From contig NW_027442072.1 of the NCBI RefSeq assembly GCF_048569485.1, positions 124,001 through 188,000 of the forward strand: DNA of 64,000 nt, in the 5' to 3' direction. The translations under genes and the position numbers were made by a program. The notes beneath the pieces were generated by a model. The model did no database searches and was not told the origin of the DNA. It saw only the letters and a list, made by a program, of their open reading frames with translations. This DNA is from Anomaloglossus baeobatrachus (taxonomy: Eukaryota > Chordata > Amphibia > Anura > Aromobatidae). Of this stretch, positions 43,313 through 56,377 are shown piece after piece (positions within the stretch are counted from its first letter, which is position 1; each line of letters starts with the position of its first letter).

Positions 43313-44260
43313 GTGCTGACGTGTATTCACTAGACTTGGGCGTTATATCAAAGTTTGTGCAAATTGTGCACCTGTACGCTGCCACCGACAGGCACACACG
43401 TGCGGTTTTTAAATGCAAGCACGGATGCACTAAGAACCTAACAGGTTTTAGGAGCAAAAATTAATGACGAGAACTCTGACACTATCAGCCACTGCTGACT
43501 GACGTGTATTATACACTACACTTGTGCGTTATATAATAGTTTGGTAAAAACGCACACAAGTGCACCTGTACGCTGCCACCGACAGGCACACACGTGCGGT
43601 TTTTAAATGCAAGCACGGACGCACTAAGAACCTAACACAGGTTTTAGGAGCAAAAATTAATGACGAGAACTCTGACACTATCAGCCACTGCTGACTGACG
43701 TGTATTATACACTACACTTGTGCGTTATATAATAGTTTGGTAAAAACGCACACAAGTGCACCTGTACGCTGCCACCGACAGGCACACACGTGCGGTTTTT
43801 AAATGCAAGCACGGACGCACTAAGAACCTAACACAGGTTTTAGGAGCAAAAATTAATGACGAGAACTCTGACACTATCAGCCACTGCTGACTGACGTGTA
43901 TTATACACTACACTTGTGCGTTATATAATAGTTTGGTAAAAACGCACACAAGTGCACCTGTACGCTGCCACCGACAGGCACACACGTGCGGTTTTTAAAT
44001 GCAAGCACGGACGCACTAAGAACCTAACACAGGTTTTAGGAGCAAAAATTAATGACGAGAACTCTGACACTATCAGCCACTGCTGACTGACGTGTATTAT
44101 ACACTACACTTGTGCGTTATATAATAGTTTGGTAAAAACGCACACAAGTGCACCTGTACGCTGCCACCGACAGGCACACACGTGCGGTTTTTAAATGCAA
44201 GCACGGACGCACTAAGAACCTAACAGGTTTTAGGAGCGACAATTGCTGAGAAGTCTTACA
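43313..44260 (-). repeat. 196-bp tandem array upstream of the hAT 3 transposase
   Basis: About 4.8 units with exact 196-base spacing (actgctgactgacg at 43491, 43687, 43883 and onward). Each unit carries gcacctgtacgctgccacc, cacacgtgcggtttttaaat and acgcactaagaacctaac. The unit next to the ATG is the most diverged. Its place between terminus and transposase start parallels the 138-bp array of the other hATs. Confidence 0.92.
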
Positions 44261-44904
44261 CTATCAGGACTGTTTTAGACTGTGTACACCAGCCCCAGAT
44301 ATGATGAAGGCTGGTATACGGTCACCACTAGGAATGGCTATATACCCTGCCTGCCTGCCTGCCTGCCTGCCTGTATACTGCTACAATAGTCCTGACAAGG
44401 ACTCTTTTGGTCACTAGCCTGTATTCCAACCTGGCTATACCCTGCCTGTATACAGCAACAATAGTCCTGAGAAGGACTCTGCTACTGTACTCCGACCTGG
44501 CTATACCCTGCCTGCCTGTATACAACTAGAATAGTCCTGAGAAGGACTTTTGGTCACACTGTTTGCAGCCCTGCTACGGAAATAGCTATAAAGGGCCGCA
44601 AACCTTTCCCTGAAGCAGCGACCCTCTCCCTGCACTGACTGTCTGGATAGCTGTGAGCAGAGCACAGCGCGCCCGCCGGTATAAAGGCTCGGTCACGCTG
44701 TGCAGGCCGGCCAATCACTGCAATTCCACAACTAACAGGGCTGTGGCATTGCAGTGGTCTGCCAGCCAATCCCTGCATGAGGGCTGGCTCTCAAAAGAGC
44801 GCCAACATGCAGGGATGAAGACCACGAGTACAGCACGAGTATCGCGAGATTACTCGGTCCCCGTCGAGTAGACCGAGTACAGTGATACTCGTGCGAGTAC
44901 CGAG
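44261..44904. repeat. hAT 3 subterminal region with TGCC microsatellite
   Basis: Three copies of a phrase built on atagtcctga[cg][ac]aggactc with ctggctataccctgcctg, and a (TGCC)n run at about 44346-44372. GC-rich non-coding DNA follows, with CCAAT motifs (ccggccaatcactgcaat and cagccaatccctgcatg). Confidence 0.7.
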
Positions 44905-45452
44905 TAGTAACAAGCATGCTCGCTCATCACTATTTATTAGTAAAATGGCTTACACTCCCCTTTTTTCCACTTTTTTCTTCACTACTTTTATAAAGAAATT
45001 TTTCCTTTCTTTATTCTTAATGCAATTTTATATAGCAACACCACCATTTTTTGCCACGAACATAATTTTTCTTGTCCGTCATCCCGTTCACCCTTACAGG
45101 GTTGTGGACAGATGCACTTGTCACTACACTTCTAAGACTCAATACAGGGTCTGGAGCTCAATGCTCCCTTTTTGTTTTTTTTTTCTTCTTTTTTTTCTTT
45201 TTTTCATTTTGTCCTTCTTCTTCTTCTTTTTCTGATTTTTGTCTCAAAAAGCTGATGAAATTTGAAACACTATACCCCAGTGATTTTATAAATGTTTCTC
45301 AATATATCACTTGAGAACTTTTATGGCCGGTATTGTAACAGTTGACCATCCCGGCAGTATTTGAAATACAGCAGTCAGTCCTCTGACGTAGCTCCATATG
45401 TGTATATATAGAGGTTCTTCCTCCTTTGATTGCATACTGTTCTTTTTTTGCC

Positions 45453-45490
45453 CTGATGAAGGAGACAGTGATCTCTGAAACACATTGACC
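45453..45490 (+). ncRNA. Hammerhead-core-like motif
   Basis: CTGATGA (45453-45459), a possible stem-loop AGGAGACAGTGATCTCT, then GAAAC (45477-45481). The two conserved hammerhead core strings are exact and correctly ordered. Stem II is imperfect and I cannot place a GUH cleavage site, so this is a remnant or coincidence. Confidence 0.35.
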
Positions 45491-46079
45491 GGAAAAAAGA
45501 ATAAAGAGATGAAATAATTAACATCAGTTTCCTTTGGTGACAGCGCGGCACGCACCCGATTTTCCTCCTATACGTTATTGCTCTTCTACTAGGGGCTGCG
45601 GCTGTCGCCATTTGTAACGTGCATTTAGGGGTTGTGACTGGCACAACCTTAATAGGTGAGTGCAACTACTATTAATTATTTGTTACCTTACCAGGTAAGA
45701 CCCTAATTTGTGCGTCTGCTCCAGAGTTATTTCCCTGATTATTAATATCTGACAGGCAGTGATTGATCCTGCATTCTCACCTTCCTCTCTGTTGCACATT
45801 CTTATTGTTCCTATATGCTCTCTATTTCCATCAGACTTTTTTTGTCCTTCGGTGGGGCTCTAACATATGTGCACCATTTATTATTTATTTTTATGGATTC
45901 CTTTCTTTTTTCATGCTAGCGTTCATTATGCAGTAGTCATTCATGATATATCTTATATTTGTGAATCCATTAGGGCTCTATATGTCTGGTGCATCACATT
46001 GGGTCTTTTCAGTGCACAATAGGCACCTTTTTCTGTTATGCTCTGCTGCCACCTTATGGACATCCTATCAGTGATGCCA

Positions 46080-46271
46080 GAAAAAAATGGACATGTCTCC
46101 GTGCAGCAATCACGGACACGCGGGTACGCCGCACGGAGACACGTGCAGTGAAAAATCACTGATGTGTGAGCAGACCCATTCATTATAATGGATCTGCGTA
46201 TCTCAGTGATTCTGTTATGTTTAAAAAAAAGCACAAACGTACCAGAATCACTGACGTGTGAAACAGGCCTT
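46080..46271. mobile_element. MITE-like fragment
   Basis: Internal near-repeats of aatcactga[tc]gtgtga at 46156 and 46248 and a terminal ctgacgtgtgaaacaggcct resemble dispersed amphibian MITE ends. The left end is not found. Confidence 0.35.
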
Positions 46272-46649
46272 ATAGTGTTTTGATTTATGTATGTATTATA
46301 CAACTTCTGTGGATCTTGTATGAGTGACTTTTCTTCATTTTATTGGATTGTTTTAAAATATTGAAATAAAGTCACGCTTCCTATGCATCCTTTTGTATTC
46401 TGATTGGCTACTATAATACAGTTTTTAGGCACTGAGATCGATACCAGAGGCATGGTCTTCCGCTTACCAGAGGATAAGCTCAAAAGGCTAAGGGACATAA
46501 TAGAAGGGTTTAGTGCTGTTAAGAAGGTGGCATTAAGATAAATGAAATATATCTTCTCGGTCTTCTCGTTTTCTTGCTGAGTTGTGCCAATGGACAGAGT
46601 TTTTTCTAGACATTTGCTATTGGAAACTCAGGGAACCAAAGCTCCTGGA

Positions 46650-47455
46650 TAGAGTTGAGCGCGGTTCGTGGTTCGTGGTTCTCCAGTTCTAGGCTCGAGT
46701 GATTTTGGGGCATGTTCTAGATCGAACTAGAACTCGAGCTTTTTGCAAAAGCTCGATAGTTCTAGAAACGTTCGAGAACGGTTCTAGCAGCCAAAAAACA
46801 GCTAAATCATAGCTTGGTTTCTGCTGTAATAGTGTAAGTCACTCTGTGAATCAAACTATTATCACATTTCAGTGTATAGTGTGCGTGAACAGCGCCTTCA
46901 GATCACTGCTGTTTCTATAATGGCGATCGCCATTTTTTTTTTTTTTTTCTTGTCTTCCTTCCCTAAGTGCGCGCGTCTTGTGGGGCGGGCCAGCATGTCA
47001 GCCAATCACAGACACACACACAGCTAAGTTGACTTTGAGCCAGAGAAGCAACGGCATGTGTGATAGGATCTGCATGTCACATGTCCCTGCATTATAAAAC
47101 CGGACATTTTCTTCACGGACGCCATTATCTGCCTTCTGCGTCTTTGGTGTCAGACATCACTGTCGCAGCTCCGTCCTCCTGAGTCCTATAGCCGATACAG
47201 CTGTATGCGCTGCATACACAGCGTTAGACAGCATAGGGAGAGCACATTATAGCAGTCCTTTTAAGGACTCAAACCGGCAGGGTCAGAGAGCCATACGTGA
47301 CAGGTCCTGCAAACAGCAACAGCATCTGTGTAGCCAAGGTCAGGGATTTCCTCCCTGCATTTCACCATTAGGAGGGAATAGAAAGGCAGGCTTCCATTCC
47401 TCTACCCAGAGCACCACAATCCTGCCACTGTACCCTCCTGTCCTCTGCACACTCC
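46650..47455 (+). repeat. hAT terminus and TATA-bearing subterminal region
   Basis: Reverse complement of 24691-25485. A TATAAAA box lies at 47093-47099 and points into the array. Splice-like sites occur downstream (gtgacaGGTCC near 47300). By position this would be the transposase promoter of an intact element, with the array inside the 5' leader or first intron. That role is inferred. Confidence 0.7.
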
Positions 47456-48583
47456 AACTCATTATAACTAAGCCATTATACTAGCAAACACTCAGTGTAC
47501 CTAGTGGCATCCTATCTGTGGCTATTGGACTTTGCTATAGTCCCACTAGTGCAAAGACATTTGCAGAGCACGTCTGCCTGCATTGCACACTCCAACTTTT
47601 TTAAACTAAGCAATTTTACTAGCAAACACTCAGTGTACCTAGTGGCATCCTATACGTGGCTATTGGACTTTGCTATAGTCCCACTAGTGCCAAGACATTT
47701 GCAGAGCGCATCTGCCTGCGTTGCACACTCCAACTAATTTTAACTTAGCCATTATACTAGCAAACACTCAGTGTACCTAGTGGCATCCTATACGTGGCTA
47801 TTGGACTTTGCTATAGTCCCACTAGTGCCAAGACATTTGCAGAGCGCATCTGCCTGCGTTGCACACTCCAACTAATTATAAGTAAGCCATTATACTAGCA
47901 AACACTCAGTGTACCTAGTGGCATCCTATCTGTGGCTATTGGACTTTGCTATAGTCCCACTAGTGCAAAGACATTTGCAGAGCACGTCTGCCTGCATTGC
48001 ACACTCCAACTTTTTTAAACTAAGCAATTTTACTAGCAAACACTCAGTGTACCTAGTGGCATCCTATACGTGGCTATTGGACTTTGCTATAGTCCCACTA
48101 GTGCCAAGACATTTGCAGAGCGCATCTGCCTGCGTTGCACACTCCAACTAATTATAAGTAAGCCATTATACTAGCAAACACTCAGTGTACCTAGTGGCAT
48201 CCTATCTGTGGCTATTGGACTTTGCTATAGTCCCACTAGTGCCAAGACATTTGCAGAGCGCATCTGCCTGCGTTGCACACTCCAACTAATTATAAGTAAG
48301 CCATTATACTAGCAAACACTCAGTGTACCTAGTGGCATCCTATACGTGGCTATTGGACCTTGCTATAGTCCCACTAGTGCCAAGACATTTGCAGAGCGCA
48401 TCTGCCTGCGTTGCACACTCCAACTAATTATAAGTAAGCCATTATACTAGCAAACACTCAGTGTACCTAGTGGCATCCTATACGTGGCTATTGGACCTTG
48501 CTATAGTCCCACTAGTGCCAAGACATTTGCAGAGCGCATCTGCCTGCGTTGCACACTCCAACTAATTATAAGTAAGCCATTAT

Positions 48584-49610
48584 TATAATTATTATTATTA
48601 TTTATTATTATAGCGCCATTTATTCCATGGCGCTTTACAAGTGAAAGGGTATACGTACAACAATCATTAACAGTACATAACAGACTGGTACAGGAGGAGA
48701 GAGGACCCTGCCCGCGAGGGCTTACAGTCTACAGGTAATGGGTGATGGTACAATAGGTGAGGACAGAGCTGGTTGCGCAGTGGTCTACTGGACTGAGGGC
48801 TGTTGTAGGTTATAGGCTTGTTGGAAGAGGTGGGTCTTGAGGTTCCTCTTGAAGCTTTCCACGGTAGGGGAGAGTCTGATGTGCTGAGGTAGAGCATTCC
48901 AAAGTATGGGGGATGCACGGGAGAAATCTTGTACGCGATTGTGGGAAGAGAAGATAAGGGAGGAGCAGAGAAGGAGATCTTGTGAGGATCTGAGGTTGCG
49001 TGCAGGTAGGTACCGGGAGACTAGGTCACAGATGTAGGGAGGAGACAGGTTGTGCATGGCTTTGTATGTCATGGTTAGTGTTTTGAACTGGAGTCGTTGG
49101 GTGATGGGAAGCCAGTGAAGGGATTGGCAGAGTGGCGAGGCTGGGGAGTAGCGAGGGGAGAGGTGGATTAAGCGGGCCGCAGAGTTTAGGATAGATTGGA
49201 GGGGTGCAAGAGTGTTGGAAGGGAGGCCAGAGAGCAGGAGGTTGCAGTAGTCGAGGCGGGAGATGATGAGGGCATGCACTAATGTTTTTGCTGATTCTTG
49301 GTTAAGGAAAGCACGGATCCGGGAGATGTTTTTGAGTTGTAATCGGCATGAGGTGAAGAGGGCTTGGATGTGTGGCTTGAAGGATAGAGCAGAGTCGAGG
49401 GTCACTCCAAGGCAACGAGCTTGTGAGACTGGGGAGAGTAAGCAACCATCGAGTTTGATGGAAAGGCTTGTTGGAGGAGATGAGTGAGGAGGAGGAAAGA
49501 CAATGAATTCTGTTTTGTCCATGTTAAGTTTTAGGAATCGCACAGAGAAGAAGGATGAAATAGCAGACAGACATTGTGGGATTCTGGTTAGTAGAGAGGT
49601 AATGTCAGGT
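48584..49610 (-). mobile_element. L2/CR1-like LINE, 5'-truncated, array copy 1
   Basis: On the minus strand, an open frame of 252 codons (49543-48785) is the C-terminal part of a non-LTR reverse transcriptase: LGVTLDSALSFKPHI, ISRLDYCNLLLSGLP, LHWLPITQRLQFKTL, YKAMHNLSPPYICDLV, then SFKRNLKTHLFQQAY. The 3' UTR has gactgtaagccctcgcgggc and aaagcgccatggaataaatg, ending in (AAT)n. The array word ccattat flanks both ends (48577-48583, 49611-49617), a 7-base target duplication. It lacks the endonuclease and the RT catalytic part. Confidence 0.9.
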
Positions 49611-50031
49611 CCATTATACTAGCAAACACTCAGTGTACCTAGTGGCATCCTATCTGTGGCTATTGGACTTTGCTATAGTCCCACTAGTGCCAAGACATTT
49701 GCAGAGCGCATCTGCCTGCGTTGCACACTCCAACTAATTATAAGTAAGCCATTATACTAGCAAACACTCAGTGTACCTAGTGGCATCCTATACGTGGCTA
49801 TTGGACCTTGCTATAGTCCCACTAGCGCCAAGACATTTGCAGAGCGCATCTGCCTGCGTTGCACACTCCAACTAATTATAAGTAAGCCATTATACTAGCA
49901 AACACTCAGTGTACCTAGTGGCATCCTATACGTGGCTATTGGACCTTGCTATAGTCCCACTAGTGCCAAGACATTTGCAGAGCGCATCTGCCTGCGTTGC
50001 ACACTCCAACTAATTATAAGTAAGCCATTAT

Positions 50032-51058
50032 TATTATTATTATTATTATTTATTATTATAGCGCCATTTATTCCATGGCGCCTTACAAGTGAAAGGGTAT
50101 ACGTACAACAATCATTAACAGTACATAACAGACTGGTACAGGAGGAGAGAGGACCCTGCCCGCGAGGGCTTACAGTCTACAGGGAATGGGTGATGGTACA
50201 ATAGGTGAGGACAGAGCTGGTTGCGCAGTGGTCTACTGGACTGAGGGCTGTTGTAGGTTATAGGCTTGTTGGAAGAGGTGGGTCTTGAGGTTCCTCTTGA
50301 AGCTTTCCACGGTAGGGGAGAGTCTGATGTGCTGAGGTAGAGCATTCCAAAGTATGGGGGATGCACGGGAGAAATCTTGTACGCGATTGTGGGAAGAGGA
50401 GATAAGGGAGGAGCAGAGAAGGAGATCTTGTGAGGATCTGAGGTTGCGTGCAGGTAGGTACCGGGAGACTAGGTCACAGATGTAGGGAGGAGACAGGTTG
50501 TGAATGGCTTTGTATGTCATGGTTAGTGTTTTGAACTGGAGTCGTTGGGTGATGGGAAGCCAGTGAAGGGATTGGCAGAGTGGCGAGGCTGGGGAGTAGC
50601 GAGGGGAGAGGTGGATTAAGCGGGCCGCAGAGTTTAGGATAGATTGGAGGGGTGCAAGAGTGTTGGAAGGGAGGCCAGAGAGCAGGAGGTTGCAGTAGTC
50701 GAGGCGGGAGATGATGAGGGCATGCACTAATGTTTTTGCTGATTCTTGGTTAAGGAAAGCACGGATCCGGGAGATGTTTTTGAGTTGTAATCGGCATGAG
50801 GTGAAGAGGGCTTGGATGTGTGGCTTGAAGAATAGAGCAGAGTCGAGGGTCACTCCAAGGCAACGAGCTTGTGAGACTGGGGAGAGTAAGCAACCATCGA
50901 GTTTGATGGAAAGGCTTGTTGGAGGAGATGAGTGAGGAGGAGGAAAGACAATGAATTCTGTTTTGTCCATGTTAAGTTTTAGGAATCGCACAGAGAAGAA
51001 GGATGAAATAGCAGACAGACATTGTGGGATTCTGGTTAGTAGAGAGGTAATGTCAGGT
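50032..51058 (-). mobile_element. L2/CR1-like LINE, array copy 2
   Basis: Same 5' truncation point, same flanking ccattat and same place in the 138-bp unit as copy 1, 1,448 bases away. The 252-codon frame (50991-50233) is open, with few changes (LFFKPH for LSFKPH, AIHNL for AMHNL). It was copied with the array, not independently inserted. Confidence 0.92.
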
Positions 51059-51479
51059 CCATTATACTAGCAAACACTCAGTGTACCTAGTGGCATCCTA
51101 TCTGTGGCTATTGGACTTTGCTATAGTCCCACTAGTGCCAAGACATTTGCAGAGCGCATCTGCCTGCGTTGCACACTCCAACTAATTATAAGTAAGCCAT
51201 TATACTAGCAAACACTCAGTGTACCTAGTGGCATCCTATACGTGGCTATTGGACCTTGCTATAGTCCCACTAGCGCCAAGACATTTGCAGAGCGCATCTG
51301 CCTGCGTTGCACACTCCAACTAATTATAAGTAAGCCATTATACTAGCAAACACTCAGTGTACCTAGTGGCATCCTATACGTGGCTATTGGACCTTGCTAT
51401 AGTCCCACTAGTGCCAAGACATTTGCAGAGCGCATCTGCCTGCGTTGCACACTCCAACTAATTATAAGTAAGCCATTAT

Positions 51480-52506
51480 TATTATTATTATTATTATTTA
51501 TTATTATAGCGCCATTTATTCCATGGCGCTTTACAAGTGAAAGGGTATACGTACAACAATCATTAACAGTACATAACAGACTGGTACAGGAGGAGAGAGG
51601 ACCCTGCCCGCGAGGGCTTACAGTCTACAGGGAATGGGTGATGGTACAATAGGTGAGGACAGAGCTGGTTGCGCAGTGGTCTACTGGACTGAGGGCTGTT
51701 GTAGGTTATAGGCTTGTTGGAAGAGGTGGGTCTTGAGGTTCCTCTTGAAGCTTTCCACGGTAGGGGAGAGTCTGATGTGCTGAGGTAGAGCATTCCAAAG
51801 TATGGGGGATGCACGGGAGAAATCTTGTACGCGATTGTGGGAAGAGGAGATAAGGGAGGAGCAGAGAAGGAGATCTTGTGAGGATCTGAGGTTGCGTGCA
51901 GGTAGGTACCGGGAGACTAGGTCACAGATGTAGGGAGGAGACAGGTTGTGCATGGCTTTGTATGTCATGGTTAGTGTTTTGAACTGGAGTCGTTGGGTGA
52001 TGGGAAGCCAGTGAAGGGATTGGCAGAGTGGCGAGGCTGGGGAGTAGCGAGGGGAGAGGTGGATTAAGCGGGCCGCAGAGTTTAGGATAGATTGGAGGGG
52101 TGCAAGAGTGTTGGAAGGGAGGCCAGAGAGCAGGAGGTTGCAGTAGTCGAGGCGGGAGATGATGAGGGCATGCACTAATGTTTTTGCTGATTCTTGGTTA
52201 AGGAAAGCACGGATCCGGGAGATGTTTTTGAGTTGTAATCGGCATGAGGTGAAGAGGGCTTGGATGTGTGGCTTGAAGGATAGAGCAGAGTCGAGGGTCA
52301 CTCCAAGGCAACGAGCTTGTGAGACTGGGGAGAGTAAGCAACCATCGAGTTTGATGGAAAGGCTTGTTGGAGGAGATGAGTGAGGAGGAGGAAAGACAAT
52401 GAATTCTGTTTTGTCCATGTTAAGTTTTAGGAATCGCACAGAGAAGAAGGATGAAATAGCAGACAGACATTGTGGGATTCTGGTTAGTAGAGAGGTAATG
52501 TCAGGT
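51480..52506 (-). mobile_element. L2/CR1-like LINE, array copy 3
   Basis: A further 1,448 bases on, with identical ends. The frame 52439-51681 is open. Confidence 0.92.
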
Positions 52507-55500
52507 CCATTATACTAGCAAACACTCAGTGTACCTAGTGGCATCCTATCTGTGGCTATTGGACTTTGCTATAGTCCCACTAGTGCCAAGACATTTGCAG
52601 AGCGCATCTGCCTGCGTTGCACACTCCAACTAATTATAAGTAAGCCATTATACTAGCAAACACTCAGTGTACCTAGTGGCATCCTATACGTGGCTATTGG
52701 ACCTTGCTATAGTCCCACTAGTGCCAAGACATTTGCAGAGCGCATCTGCCTGCGTTGCACACTCCAACTAATTATAAGTAAGCCATTATACTAGCAAACA
52801 CTCAGTGTACCTAGTGGCATCCTATACGTGGCTATTGGACTTTGCTATAGTCCCACTAGTGCAAAGACATTTGCAGAGCACGTCTGCCTGCATTGCACAC
52901 TCCAACTTTTTTAAACTAAGCAATTTTACTAGCAAACACTCAGTGTACCTAGTGGCATCCTATACGTGGCTATTGGACTTTGCTATAGTCCCACTAGTGC
53001 CAAGACATTTGCAGAGCGCATCTGCCTGCGTTGCACACTCCAACTAATTTTAACTTAACCATTATACTAGAAAACACTCAGTGTACCTAGTGGCATCCTA
53101 TACGTGGCTATTGGACTTTGCTATAGTCCCACTAGTGCCAAGACATTTGCAGAGCGCATCTGCCTGCGTTGCACACTCCAACTAATTATAAGTAAGCCAT
53201 TATACTAGCAAACACTCAGTGTACCTAGTGGCATCCTATACGTGGCTATTGGACCTTGCTATAGTCCCACTAGTGCCAAGACATTTGCAGAGCGCATCTG
53301 CCTGCGTTGCACACTCCAACTAATTATAAGTAAGCCATTATACTAGCAAACACTCAGTGTACCTAGTGGCATCCTATACGTGGCTATTGGACTTTGCTAT
53401 AGTCCCACTAGTGCCAAGACATTTGCAGAGCGCATCTGCCTGCGTTGCACACTCCAACTAATTATAAGTAAGCCATTATACTAGCAAACACTCAGTGTAC
53501 CTAGTGGCATCCTATACGTGGCTATTGGACCTTGCTATAGTCCCACTAGTGCCAAGACATTTGCAGAGCGCATCTGCCTGCGTTGCACACTCCAACTAAT
53601 TATAAGTAAGCCATTATACTAGCAAACACTCAGTGTACCTAGTGGCATCCTATCTGTGGCTATTGGACTTTGCTATAGTCCCACTAGTGCCAAGACATTT
53701 GCAGAGCGCATCTGCCTGCGTTGCACACTCCAACTAATTACAAGTAAGCCATTATACTAGCAAACACTCAGTGTACCTAGTGGCATCCTATACGTGGCTA
53801 TTGGACTTTGCTATAGTCCCACTAGTGCCAAGACATTTGCAGAGCGCATCTGCCTGCGTTGCACACTCCAACTAATTATAAGTAAGCCATTATACTAGCA
53901 AACACTCAGTGTACCTAGTGGCATCCTATACGTGGCTATTGGACTTTGCTATAGTCCCACTAGTGCCAAGACATTTGCAGAGCGCATCTGCCTGCGTTGC
54001 ACACTCCAACTAATTTTAACTTAGCCATTATACTAGCAAACACTCAGTGTACCTAGTGGCATCCTATACGTGGCTATTGGACTTTGCTATAGTCCCACTA
54101 GTGCCAAGACATTTGCAGAGCGCATCTGCCTGCGTTGCACACTCCAACTAATTATAAGTAAGCCATTATACTAGCAAACACTCAGTGTACCTAGTGGCAT
54201 CCTATACGTGGCTATTGGACTTTGCTATAGTCCCACTAGTGCAAAGACATTTGCAGAGCACGTCTGCCTGCATTGCACACTCCAACTTTTTTAAACTAAG
54301 CAATTTTACTAGCAAACACTCAGTGTACCTAGTGGCATCCTATACGTGGCTATTGGACTTTGCTATAGTCCCACTAGTGCCAAGACATTTGCAGAGCGCA
54401 TCTGCCTGCGTTGCACACTCCAACTAATTTTAACTTAACCATTATACTAGCAAACACTCAGTGTACCTAGTGGCATCCTATACGTGGCTATTGGACTTTG
54501 CTATAGTCCCACTAGTGCCAAGACATTTGCAGAGCGCATCTGCCTGCGTTGCACACTCCAACTAATTATAAGTAAGCCATTATACTAGCAAACACTCAGT
54601 GTACCTAGTGGCATCCTATACGTGGCTATTGGACCTTGCTATAGTCCCACTAGTGCCAAGACATTTGCAGAGCGCATCTGCCTGCGTTGCACACTCCAAC
54701 TAATTATAAGTAAGCCATTATACTAGCAAACACTCAGTGTACCTAGTGGCATCCTATACGTGGCTATTGGACTTTGCTATAGTCCCACTAGTGCCAAGAC
54801 ATTTGCAGAGCGCATCTGCCTGCGTTGCACACTCCAACTAATTATAAGTAAGCCATTATACTAGCAAACACTCAGTGTACCTAGTGGCATCCTATACGTG
54901 GCTATTGGACCTTGCTATAGTCCCACTAGTGCCAAGACATTTGCAGAGCGCATCTGCCTGCGTTGCACACTCCAACTAATTATAAGTAAGCCATTATACT
55001 AGCAAACACTCAGTGTACCTAGTGGCATCCTATCTGTGGCTATTGGACTTTGCTATAGTCCCACTAGTGCCAAGACATTTGCAGAGCGCATCTGCCTGCG
55101 TTGCACACTCCAACTAATTATAAGTAAGCCATTATACTAGCAAACACTCAGTGTACCTAGTGGCATCCTATACGTGGCTATTGGACTTTGCTATAGTCCC
55201 ACTAGTGCCAAGACATTTGCAGAGCGCATCTGCCTGCGTTGCACACTCCAACTAATTATAAGTAAGCCATTATACTAGCAAACACTCAGTGTACCTAGTG
55301 GCATCCTATACGTGGCTATTGGACTTTGCTATAGTCCCACTAGTGCCAAGACATTTGCAGAGCGCATCTGCCTGCGTTGCACACTCCAACTAATTTTAAC
55401 TTAGCCATTATACTAGCAAACACTCAGTGTACCTAGTGGCATCCTATACGTGGCTATTGGACTTTGCTATAGTCCCACTAGTGCCAAGACATTTGCAGAG

Positions 55501-56377
55501 CGCATCTGCCTGCGTTGCACACTCCAACTAATTATAAGTAAGCCATTATACTAGCAAACACTCAGTGTACCTAGTGGCATCCTATACGTGGCTATTGGAC
55601 TTTGCTATAGTCCCACTAGTGCCAAGACATTTGCAGAGCGCATCTGCCTGCGTTGCACACTCCAACTAATTTTAACTTAGCCATTATACTAGCAAACACT
55701 CAGTGTACCTAGTGGCATCCTATACGTGGCTATTGGACTTTGCTATAGTCCCACTAGTGCAAAGACATTTGCAGAGCACGTCTGCCTGCATTGCACACTC
55801 CAACTTTTTTAAACTAAGCAATTTTACTAGCAAACACTCAGTGTACCTAGTGGCATCCTATACGTGGCTATTGGACTTTGCTATAGTCCCACTAGTGCCA
55901 AGACATTTGCAGAGCGCATCTGCCTGCGTTGCACACTCCAACTAATTATAAGTAAGCCATTATACTAGCAAACACTCAGTGTACCTAGTGGCATCCTATC
56001 TGTGGCTATTGGACTTTGCTATAGTCCCACTAGTGCCAAGACATTTGCAGAGCGCATCTGCCTGCGTTGCACACTCCAACTAATTATAAGTAAGCCATTA
56101 TACTAGCAAACACTCAGTGTACCTAGTGGCATCCTATACGTGGCTATTGGACCTTGCTATAGTCCCACTAGTGCCAAGACATTTTCAGAGCGCATCTGCC
56201 TGCGTTGCACACTCCAACTAATTATAAGTAAGCCATTATACTAGCAAACACTCAGTGTACCTAGTGGCATCCTATACGTGGCTATTGGACCTTGCTATAG
56301 TCCCACTAGTGCCAAGACATTTGCAGAGCGCATCTGCCTGCGTTGCATACTCCAACTAATTATAAGTAAGCCATTAT

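Larger units (their letters stand above)
42125..44932 (-). mobile_element. hAT 3: 5' half of a BED-finger hAT transposon
   Basis: On the minus strand the element starts TAGTGATGAGCGAGCATGC at 44932, a hAT-type end related to TAGAGATGAGCG of the other two. It continues through GC-rich subterminal DNA, a 196-bp tandem array and a transposase start. It is cut at 42125 by the end of the inverted duplication, so the 3' half and other terminus are missing and no target duplication can be read. Confidence 0.8.
44933..46649. other. Intervening DNA between two hATs, mostly unassigned
   Basis: No gene is seen. Pyrimidine-rich tracts lie at 44955-45010 and 45168-45235. A hammerhead-like motif is at 45453 and a MITE-like end near 46271. 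Confidence 0.4.

Noticed and set aside
46649-46650. Complete target duplication for the second giant hAT
   Set aside because: Only one flank (ctcctgga) is in the window. The other terminus is beyond 64000, so it cannot be confirmed.
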